Of a stretch of 23,209 nt of DNA, positions 1 to 7,200 are shown piece by piece; position 1 is the first letter of the stretch; each line of letters opens with the position of its first letter. A program made the position numbers and the translations under genes. This DNA comes from a virus. The notes under the pieces were generated by a model, which was not told the origin of the DNA, ran no database searches, and saw only the letters and a program-made list of their open reading frames with translations. Location of the stretch: positions 1-23,209 of IMG/VR virus record IMGVR_UViG_3300023180_000415. One strand, written 5' to 3'.

Positions 1-3
1 CAC

Positions 4-285
4 TCAATCTGGCCCGTCACCGCAACCTGTCTCCCATTGCGCGGCGTTTGCAATGATGAAGGCCTGGGCCCAGCTCGGCAGTGCATCAAACTCTATCGGA
101 CCAGCGCCGTAATTACTGATCGGAATAGGCTTCTGGCCCCGACAAACTTCATACTTCGTCTGTGCTGCCGTCTGCTTGATCAGCGCGGTTTCGTCCAAAT
201 ACGAGCCTGTAGGTGCCGTCGCGCATGCTGGCACTAAACCTAGGAATGCTAGTCCGGCCAGCCTCCAAAGCGCTGTCTGCAACAT
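4..285 (-). CDS. Outer-membrane lipoprotein spanin (Rz1-like), overlapping frame
   Basis: A 93-residue protein starting inside the preceding spanin gene in a different frame (137 bases shared). The ATG at 285 has a perfect GGAGG six bases upstream. A short signal peptide (about 1-20, W-R-L-A-G-L-A-F-L-G-L-V-P-A) ends at C21, the likely lipidated Cys; V-P-A-C departs from the usual lipobox only at the Pro. The mature part has C48, then R-G-Q-K-P-I-P-I-S-N, and C88 near the end, close to small phage lipoproteins that follow Rz genes. It is longer and less Pro-rich than lambda Rz1 (60 residues). Partner of the inner-membrane spanin. Confidence 0.75.
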   Translation of the reverse strand: MLQTALWRLAGLAFLGLVPACATAPTGSYLDETALIKQTAAQTKYEVCRGQKPIPISNYGAGPIEFDALPSWAQAFIIANAAQWETGCGDGPD

Positions 286-484
286 CTCTTTCCTCCATTA
301 CGACTTCAGCTTGAGTTTCTACTGCACGGGCTTGCGCTTGCGCCTGGCGTTCAGCGAATTTGCGCCGTTCTTCCTGTCTGGTTTTATGCTCTAGGGTCTC
401 GTCTCTGACCTTCATGAACAACAAGAAACCCAGAACTGCTGCAATGCCTTGAGCAATGCGGTTGTTCATCAACATGGCTAACAT
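149..484 (-). CDS. Inner-membrane spanin (Rz-like), 111 residues
   Basis: Disrupts the outer membrane at the last step of lysis, together with the lipoprotein encoded in the overlapping frame. It has an N-terminal membrane helix (about 10-24, I-A-Q-G-I-A-A-V-L-G-F-L-L-F-M), then a charged coiled coil (about 28-72, H-K-T-R-Q-E-E-R-R-K-F-A-E-R-Q-A-Q-A). The C-terminal 40 residues are polar and end D-G-S-T-D-E-V. Start ATG at 484 has GAGG about seven bases ahead and lies 9 bases after the endolysin stop. No Cys is present, so a disulphide dimer is not expected. Order (endolysin, then this, then a lipoprotein gene overlapping its 3' end) is the standard spanin arrangement. Confidence 0.82.
   Translation of the reverse strand: MLAMLMNNRIAQGIAAVLGFLLFMKVRDETLEHKTRQEERRKFAERQAQAQARAVETQAEVVMEERDVADSALEAGRTSIPRFSASMRDGTYRLVFGRNRADQADGSTDEV
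292..296 (-). promoter_or_regulatory. Strong internal ribosome binding site for the embedded spanin
   Basis: GGAGG on the minus strand with a 6-base spacer (AAAGAG) before the ATG at 285. It lies within the coding sequence of the inner spanin and supports real translation of the overlapping lipoprotein. Confidence 0.75.
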
Positions 485-493
485 CGGCTCACC

Positions 494-1756
494 TCAATAC
501 ATCAACTGGGTTGCTTCAGTTTCAGCACGGGCTCGCTTGCGTCGGGCACGAACCCACTCAAACAGACCAATTGCAACAATGGCCGCACCGATCAGTAAAA
601 TGATCAGCATAATGCGGTTCATGTCGTCGCCGCGTGTCGCATTGCTGACCGTATCGTAGACGCCTGCCGCACCCGTGATTGCGCCAACGCGAACATACGT
701 CTCAGCATTGCGTTGCCCTACTGCTGCCTTGAACCGTTCTGCTTCCTCCAACGGTTTTGCACCAACCCGCGCAGGATCTTCGACCGCATAAGGAATGTCT
801 TCAGGTTTGCGACTGTGAACGCTCAAGGGCTTCGTTCCAGCAGGCGCTACGGGTGTAGCAACAGGCTCAAGTGCAGATGCAGGCGCAGTGTCGGCAACTG
901 CCTCTAGCTCTGGCTCTGGCTCAGGTTCAAGTTCGGGCTCAGGTTCAGGTTCTGGCTCTGGCTTTGGCTCAGGTTCCGGCTCAGGTTCAGGCTCAGGTTG
1001 CAGTTCGGGTTCCGACTCTGTTTCATCCTCTGGATCGTCCTCGTCCCACAAACCAACGCGCACCTGCTCGCGAACGTCATCAATACGACGCACGATTTTG
1101 ACACCTAACCGCCGTGCATCCTCTTCCAGTTCCTCTAATGACCGCAGGTTCGCGTCCTCAGTGGTTTTTGGTTTTTCCTCGGCGCCGCGCGTCGGTATGC
1201 TCAACTCATCAAAAATTTCATTCTCACTCACCAGGTCTCTCCAATCTGTGTCCCAGTCTGCATCTTTCGCGGCATCAACCGCGCGCTCCCAACTCCACCC
1301 GAACCAGCCGTAAAGCACTTCACAGAGCCGCCGCCGGTACAGTCCCAGCAGCTTCTTTTTGCCTGCATAGACAGCCGTAACCCACTCATCAGCGATTTCG
1401 CTAACGGGTCGGTTTTCTTTGATAAGAGCCTTGGTGCGAGGAAATGCGCGGTCTGCGTCCGATCCAATGTTATACATTAGAGACGCCAGCGCATCGCGCG
1501 CACTTGGTTGCAGGTCAACGCCTTTAAAATGCTTGTTGAGGGAAGGCTCGATGCGGTCTCTAACGTGCCAAAAAAGCTCTTGCTCGGCCTCGTCTTCCGT
1601 TATCTCATCACCGATCTGAACGGGTTCGCCATCTACATGCCAGTGCGTTGTGCCGAACCCAATCGTCCATTTACCGGCTGAATCCATGTAAGGCTGTGCA
1701 GAAAAACCCTCCCATGCCCGAATGATGGACAAGCTAGCTGGCGTTGTTGTCAGCAT
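494..1756 (-). CDS. GH24 endolysin with Pro-Glu linker and C-terminal membrane anchor
   Basis: A lysozyme that cuts the glycan strand of host peptidoglycan. In the 420-residue form (ATG at 1756, GGAG seven bases upstream; an ATG 12 bases earlier is also open), E16, D25 and T31 give the GH24 E-x8-D-x5-T triad within W-E-G-F ... [17 protein letters not shown] at about 138-146 is the usual end motif of the fold. Residues about 230-285 form an acidic Pro-Glu repeat linker, and 384-401 ([18 protein letters not shown]) a membrane helix followed by R-A-R-R-K-R-A-R. T4 and P22 lysozymes are about 150-165 residues, so more than half is extra. There is no N-terminal signal. It overlaps the upstream membrane-protein gene by 23 bases. 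Confidence 0.9.
   Translation of the reverse strand: MLTTTPASLSIIRAWEGFSAQPYMDSAGKWTIGFGTTHWHVDGEPVQIGDEITEDEAEQELFWHVRDRIEPSLNKHFKGVDLQPSARDALASLMYNIGSDADRAFPRTKALIKENRPVSEIADEWVTAVYAGKKKLLGLYRRRLCEVLYGWFGWSWERAVDAAKDADWDTDWRDLVSENEIFDELSIPTRGAEEKPKTTEDANLRSLEELEEDARRLGVKIVRRIDDVREQVRVGLWDEDDPEDETESEPELQPEPEPEPEPEPKPEPEPEPEPELEPEPEPELEAVADTAPASALEPVATPVAPAGTKPLSVHSRKPEDIPYAVEDPARVGAKPLEEAERFKAAVGQRNAETYVRVGAITGAAGVYDTVSNATRGDDMNRIMLIILLIGAAIVAIGLFEWVRARRKRARAETEATQLMY
899..1012 (-). repeat. Pro-Glu dipeptide repeat in the endolysin gene
   Basis: A low-complexity run of six-base units encoding Glu-Pro, with a few Lys, Gln and Leu replacements, at about residues 249-286 of the 420-residue protein. 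Unit codons vary (GAG/GAA, CCT/CCA/CCC), so the peptide pattern, not just the DNA, seems kept. Read on the plus strand it looks like a Ser-Gly repeat. Confidence 0.85.
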
Positions 1757-2972
1757 TATCGGCTCCATTGCTTTCTGGTCTGATCACATCAACAGAGTTG
1801 CCAGGCACCGGAAGGTGTTCGTCGTCACGCATGACCAGCGCGATTTCCTCGTCAGTCGCCAACCCTGCACGACGTAAAACGGTGATTGCATGCATCATGT
1901 TACCGTCAGGGAATGCGTTCTGTGCGATGCCTTCCGCTGTCCAGCGGGTTGTGCGCGCGTAGCGAACTGCCTTTTGCCACTTCGGCAGATAGCCCTCTGC
2001 CGCCTCTCTGATTTTCTTTATCTGTCGCGAGTTTCGCGCACGTGTCTTCGCAGCTTTGCGGCCAGCCTCAACACGAATCGGGTCTTTTTCGTCATCCAGC
2101 TTGCGTTCGCTGACAACCTTTAGGGCAGCATAACCTCCAGTGAATGAGGCCATCATCAGTAATTCGCCAAAACCAAAAAACAGCGTGAAAAAGATAACCC
2201 CCCACGCAAACTTATGCGTGTCGGACGGATTTTCCGCAGGCGACCAGACGCCTGTTGAAATTCGTGCAAGAAACGTGAACAGCGGATTGAAGCTGTCACT
2301 GTCAGCCTGCGCTTGTGTCGCTACAGAGCTGGTTGAACGCGCATCAGCCTGTAGCTCGGCAATCTGTGCATCTAACGTCCGTATGCGCTCATCACGCACC
2401 TGCAACGCCTGCGTGATGTCCGCACGGTAGGTGTCGGCCTGATCATCATTGTCCAGTCCGTCACTGGTGATGTTAGCAATAGCCTCGCGATACGTCTCAA
2501 CCGTCAGATTCGTGTCAGATCGAATCTCAGCCTTTTGCGTTTGTATGGTCGCAATTTGCTGATCAATGCTGTCGGTGTTGATCGTAGCAACCTGCTCAAT
2601 AGCCAGGTCTGCATCATACTGTTTTTGCATAATCTTTGCGCTGACGCCATACGCATGCAAAAGCAAAATTACGGCAGCAAGAACGGTAAAAACGCTGAAC
2701 GTTGTGCGCCAGCGCGGCATGTCCTGAACGTGAAAGTAGATAGCAAGTGAACCAGCGATCACGCTAAACGCTCTAGTGCCCCAAGCAATTTGCTGGGTCA
2801 CATGTTCTGGCACGACACCGCCAGCCAGCGGACGACTGAACTCAGCATCGAGTTGTAGAAAAGCCCAGACCAGATAAACGCCAAGTGCAAACAGCGCCCA
2901 CACAATCCAGAAAGTCGCAAACCCTGCTCCGGCATGTCGCCAAACCGACAGCCAGCTTACACGTTCTTCCAT
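1734..2972 (-). CDS. Multi-spanning membrane protein with long coiled-coil loop, 412 residues
   Basis: Starts at the ATG at 2972, with AGAGGAC five bases upstream. Predicted membrane helices by eye: about 16-38 ([13 protein letters not shown]), about 66-82 and about 90-110 ([12 protein letters not shown]), then a soluble helical loop of about 140 residues (112-252, coiled coil [11 protein letters not shown] and [13 protein letters not shown]), and a fourth helix at about 256-283. The C-terminal 125 residues are soluble and start very basic (R-K-A-A-K-T-R-A-R). The [11 protein letters not shown] part resembles a small helical/winged-helix domain. Unrecognised family; could act in lysis timing or in excluding other phages. 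Confidence 0.75.
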   Translation of the reverse strand: MEERVSWLSVWRHAGAGFATFWIVWALFALGVYLVWAFLQLDAEFSRPLAGGVVPEHVTQQIAWGTRAFSVIAGSLAIYFHVQDMPRWRTTFSVFTVLAAVILLLHAYGVSAKIMQKQYDADLAIEQVATINTDSIDQQIATIQTQKAEIRSDTNLTVETYREAIANITSDGLDNDDQADTYRADITQALQVRDERIRTLDAQIAELQADARSTSSVATQAQADSDSFNPLFTFLARISTGVWSPAENPSDTHKFAWGVIFFTLFFGFGELLMMASFTGGYAALKVVSERKLDDEKDPIRVEAGRKAAKTRARNSRQIKKIREAAEGYLPKWQKAVRYARTTRWTAEGIAQNAFPDGNMMHAITVLRRAGLATDEEIALVMRDDEHLPVPGNSVDVIRPESNGADNADNNAS

Positions 2973-2981
2973 GATGTCCTC

Positions 2982-3467
2982 TTAAATAGCGAGCTGGAAC
3001 GCCGCGCGCGCCAAACCCAAAAACCAATCTGGTCTGGCTACGACCATAACCGCGCCAAATCCCAACGCCGTCATCCAGTTATTCGCAAACCAGTACCGCA
3101 CCGGGTTCACTCGCGGAACGACCTGGCCATACTCATCCAGTTTAAGATTGCGTCGCGCCAACTTGTGATTAAGCGCTTCGCGATCCTGCTCTGCCTGCTC
3201 GGCCTGTGCAGCCCGTTCATCTCGAAGGGCTGACTTTATCTTGGCATCGACACGCGCATCGGTGCCAGGCAATGCGTGGCGAAACGCCTCGTCTATCGCC
3301 TGCTTCATGATCTCAATGTCTTTTAACGCCTCAGCCCGTCGCGCCTCAGTCAACCGCATTTCCAACGCCGTCAGGTCCGCAGCCGTTGCACACAGGTTTA
3401 CCTTGCTTTCGATAGCCCCAAACTGCCGGTATAAGTATGCCAGCGGGTCGAACTGTTTCTCTGTCAT
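2982..3467 (-). CDS. Helical protein with C-terminal membrane segment, 161 residues
   Basis: Residues 1-110 are soluble and helical, rich in Ala, Glu and Arg (A-L-E-M-R-L-T-E-A-R-R-A-E-A, R-D-E-R-A-A-Q-A-E-Q-A-E-Q). Residues about 120-160 are hydrophobic: W-F-A-N-N-W-M-T-A-L-G-F-G-A-V-M-V-V-A, a short R-P-D break, then W-F-L-G-L-A-R-A-A-F-Q-L. This could be one or two membrane helices as a hairpin. It lies before a multi-helix membrane protein and the endolysin, the region where many phages encode the holin, and a C-terminal hairpin could suit a holin or antiholin. This is inference from context. Confidence 0.7.
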   Translation of the reverse strand: MTEKQFDPLAYLYRQFGAIESKVNLCATAADLTALEMRLTEARRAEALKDIEIMKQAIDEAFRHALPGTDARVDAKIKSALRDERAAQAEQAEQDREALNHKLARRNLKLDEYGQVVPRVNPVRYWFANNWMTALGFGAVMVVARPDWFLGLARAAFQLAI

Positions 3468-3871
3468 CAGACCAGTTCAACTGCTTGCCGTGTCTCAAAC
3501 CAGTTCATTGCCTTCTTTAGACGCTCATAGTGGCGATGATCGTCGTCAGTCATAATTTGCAGAAATCGCTTGTTCTCCAAATCTGCAATTTCTTTAGCCA
3601 GGCGATCCTTCGTGTCGCCATACGCCTCATTCTCTCTGCGTAAATCCCGCACGAAATCGGGCACTGTGTCAGCTACAACCTGATCTTCAATTTCCCGTAG
3701 AACAATCTCGCTGATGTGCGGTTCCGTCTCAACAGGAACGCGTTCGACAGCACTTGTTTTGTCTGCTTCCAGTTCTGCAATACGCTGCTCCAATGCAGCT
3801 ATCTGCGCGCTCAAACCAAAAATGTCGTGCGTACTAGGAGCGCCAACGCGCAGAATGATCCGGCTAGACAT
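3467..3871 (-). CDS. Coiled-coil protein, 134 residues
   Basis: The ATG at 3871 overlaps the previous stop by 8 bases with GGGG seven bases ahead. An N-terminal 20-residue segment (S-R-I-I-L-R-V-G-A-P-S-T) leads to a clear heptad coiled coil (I-A-A-L-E-Q-R-I-A-E-L-E-A-D), then an acidic middle, and a second coiled coil (L-R-R-E-N-E-A-Y-G-D-T-K-D-R-L-A-K-E-I-A). The C-terminal helix holds D-D-D-H-R-H-Y-E-R-L-K-K-A. No membrane segment. Next to two membrane proteins and the lysis genes, it may be their soluble partner or a tail component; I cannot decide. Its stop overlaps the next start (TGATG). Confidence 0.68.
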   Translation of the reverse strand: MSSRIILRVGAPSTHDIFGLSAQIAALEQRIAELEADKTSAVERVPVETEPHISEIVLREIEDQVVADTVPDFVRDLRRENEAYGDTKDRLAKEIADLENKRFLQIMTDDDHRHYERLKKAMNWFETRQAVELV

Positions 3872-4259
3872 AGGTGATCCCCTTGCTGATGATAAAATTA
3901 CCCGCAGCGAGCCTGATCGCGTTGTTGTTTGAGCGCGTCAGAACCAAATCGTAACGTGCGGAGATTGCAGTAACGTCGCCAAACTGTAGACCTTGAAAAT
4001 CACGCTTGTCGATTTTGACGACGAACCGACCAGCCTCCGGTTCAGTAAGCCGGATCTCAGACCCATTTAGGGTTGGCTTTTGTCCGATTTCCAAAAGTGC
4101 AGGAGCTTCGGGATTGCGCTTTACATGCAGGTCCAGGCGCGCGTTGGACAGGTCGATGGGCTTGTGATCTGACCATTGCAACTCCAGACTTTCCGCAAAA
4201 TCTACGCTGGTTGCTGCCGCAAAATGTTGCAAAGCAGGTGCGTCACCGATCAAAGCCAT
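3864..4259 (-). CDS. Small beta-rich, Ig-like/BppU-like virion protein, 131 residues
   Basis: The ATG at 4259 follows a strong AGGGGGAG site in the 30-base gap after the giant ejection protein. The pattern of strands is W-S-D-H-K-P-I-D-L-S-N-A-R-L-D-L-H-V, then E-I-R-L-T-E-P-E-A-G-R-F-V-V-K-I, and a final G-N-F-I-I-S-K-G-I-T-Y-V. This D-x-x-G-x-P-V-D-L-T-style opening and the G-x-F-x-I ... V-T ending resemble the N-terminal beta-sandwich domain of phage baseplate (BppU-type) and tail proteins. There is no enzyme motif. It probably joins the virion as an accessory or fibre-anchoring protein; low confidence for the family. Confidence 0.7.
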   Translation of the reverse strand: MALIGDAPALQHFAAATSVDFAESLELQWSDHKPIDLSNARLDLHVKRNPEAPALLEIGQKPTLNGSEIRLTEPEAGRFVVKIDKRDFQGLQFGDVTAISARYDLVLTRSNNNAIRLAAGNFIISKGITYV

Positions 4260-4289
4260 CGGTCTCCCCCTTTCGGATTTTCGTGCTGT

Positions 4290-7200
4290 TTAGCGCTGAG
4301 GTATGCGGTCTTCAGGAAGACCAAGTTCGGCAGCTTTTTTCACGAGTTGTTTGCGCGCTGCTTCCGGCGTCACCACGCCCTGATCAATGAGTGGCACGAG
4401 AGATTGCGCCAGCGCATTCAGTTCAGCCTGCGCTCCAGGCTGCAACAGTTGCGGAGCTAAGGCTCTGCCTCTAGCAAGCGCGTCGTTCGCCAAATCCCTG
4501 CCGCTTTGTCTTGCTGCTGCTACCTCGTCAGGTGTGAACCCAAGCTGATCATAGGCAGTCTCTAAAGACATGCTCGGTCGTGGTGCCTGCATGTCGTCCG
4601 TGATACGCATTGCGGGTGTATAGAACGGGCTTTGCTGACCTTCCTGCTGCAAAGACTCATTGATAGCCTGGCCCGTTGCTGCAACACCAGCAACACCTAC
4701 ACCCGCAGCACCCAGAGCAGGCAAATTAACTGCGCTGCGAGCGCCCAGAGCGTCATTGACGAACTGAATGTTGCGGCCTGTGTATTGAGCGATCTCAGCA
4801 GGGTTCAGACCGAACCGCGAATACAAGTCACGTGCGTAAGTTATGTATTGCTGTTCGATGCCGTTCGGAAGATCGGCTGGTTTACGGCTCATAATGGCGT
4901 CTGTGCGAGGTTCGCCGGGTAATGCACGAGGACTATCTAAAGGCTGACGCACTTTCTGCGCGATGGCCGCAGGATTAGGCTGTAACATGGGCAGGCCTGC
5001 TGTGAGTATGGGGCTATCAGATTGTGCGGGGTCAAAGCGCGCAAACTTCGAGCGAATGTTTTTCGGCTCGAAAATTAAAGTATGTTCTGTTGGGCGATAA
5101 ACGCCGTAGTCGGCCTCATCGCTAAAGTTCTGAAAAGTAACGCCATCATACCCTTCTGATTTAGCTTCTTGCGCCATGCGCGTTAAATCAACATCGTCAG
5201 GATCGTACTGGACCCCTTCCATATCAATCTTTTTTAAATTACCTCGGGCCACCAAAGGCATTACATTCGCCCCTTGCCCACCGTCTCGCATGATTTGTTG
5301 CTCAAGGGTTTCGGCTTGCTGCATCAATCGATTTGCTTCCTCCCAATTTCCTCTGCGTTCAGCAGCGTAAGAAGCCTCAATTAGGTCCTGTACGGGTTTG
5401 GTTTCCGTCGCATAAGAGGCATAACCTCCTGCGGTGTCTGGGCTTCCTGCCATCCATGTGCCTAGTTTTGCACTACGTGAACCTGTAACCCGACCGGCCT
5501 GCACTGGGTCAAATTGTGTAATGTCATTAGCAGTTCCATGATACAGTGTCTTATCCGTATCAAACCCCATCTCTCTCCCACGTCGTAACCGACTTGCTTC
5601 ATCCATAGCTAAGTTAGTGTTGCGCGTCGGCACTCCATTAGACGCCCCTCTGCGCGGCAACATACGAGCGTCCAGGCGCCCCGCAGCGCCGCCCCCTACA
5701 AGACCTATGCCGATGCCCATAAGGCGCTCTGTAGGCGTAACACGGCCATCTCCGTTAAGGTCTGGGTTAATTGCTCCGATAGTGCCGCCTGCAATCGCTC
5801 CTGTAGCCGTTGGACTGTTCAGTAAATCTCCGCTGATGAAACCTTGTTGGTTTGGCTCGGTGTCGCGCGGTTTTAGCGGCAAATTATCTTCCGTTTGTAT
5901 CGGAGCGTCAAAATTCGGACGCAAATCTGCATCGCTACCTGCTTGAGTTGGAAAACTGTTAGCGCCTGCTGGCGTAGTGTTTCCCGGTGACGGATTGAAA
6001 TTAGACGGCACTGGCTGAGTCCACGGGCTCGCCTGCTGTGTTGTGTTGTTGCCTTGCTGTCGCAAAAAGGCGCGTAATCCATCCTGACCATTGACGCGCC
6101 CGATGCGATTCACAGGACTCTTCGCCGTATCACCGGGTCGCATCATGAAAAAACGGGAAATGTCATCAAGCGTGTCGGTGCGCGTTTGAAACATAGTCTT
6201 GCCAGCACCACTCAAAGCGCGACGTGCAGGCCACAGATATGCCCAGGGCCCGATGCCTGGCAGGGCCATTGACACTCCCGCACCGACCATTGCATCACCC
6301 ATTGCACCGGACGATCCATCTGCCATTCTGGCCAATGTTCCGTCACGCATTGGACCAGCATTTCTGATCGCTTCCGCGTTAGGTATGGTTCTTGAATTAG
6401 CCTCTGGATCTATGCGCCTAATAAAATCTTGTTCATCGCGGATTGCCCGAACGTCATCAGCAAAATCTTTTGCACCAATACGCTCTAAAAACGCGAGCGA
6501 GCTGTTGCTCTGCAGAGCCGTCAACCGCGCCGCAGCGTTTTCAGGACCACCGCGCAAAGGAGCCATTGCGGCATCTCTAATGCTCTGTAAAGCGACCGCT
6601 TTCTGCTCCACCGGCAGTGCGTCAAACTCCGCTATTATCTCGTCCTGTAAGCCTGGATTATTCATTATGCGGGAGGAAGACGATCCAAATAAACGATCTC
6701 CAAACGTCTGCGCCCGAAGCAAACTTTCCTCTGTACCCCAACGCCGTTTAACCGCTTGGTATCCATCAACTTGATCTAAGGCATCGTCAAACTGATCCCG
6801 CAAAGATGCATAAAGTTGCTCCTCCGCACCGGTAGCTGTACGTGCCGCAGTCGAAACATTCGAGCGCATATAATGAGCTGCATGAACAGGTTTTGCGGCA
6901 ATGTAAGCGTCAACGCTTTCAAAGCCTTCCGCTGTTGCTCGTCTCGACAATAGCTGTTGATAATTAGGCTCTTTGCGAATCAGCATTATCATCGCGCTCA
7001 ACTGCGCTGGCGTCGGGTTTGCGTTATTCAGAACACGCTCGTACTCTGCTGACAACCGGCTCTTGGCTTGCAGAATTTGCGCGCGCGTGTCAGCACGACT
7101 TCCTCCTGCTATATTGCGATTTGCAGATTGCCCAAGGAAATCAGATTGAGAACCGACCAAATCATTCGTTACAGAGCTGATAATGCCAGGACTGTTCTGC

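Noticed and set aside
1-3. GTG directly after the lipoprotein spanin stop, as the start of a further gene
   Set aside because: Only three bases are in the window, so nothing can be supported.
899-1012. Possible CRISPR-like or satellite repeat
   Set aside because: Units are six bases with no spacers and encode a continuous Pro-Glu peptide in frame with the endolysin.
871-1313. Plus-strand frames rich in Ser and Gly, or in Gln, Leu and Val, opposite the endolysin linker
   Set aside because: They are the antisense reading of the Pro-Glu repeat; there is no ribosome site and they lie fully within a convincing gene on the other strand.
6199-6774. 191-residue plus-strand open frame
   Set aside because: It lies antisense to the giant ejection gene, has no credible ribosome site or protein motif, and all neighbours are on the minus strand.
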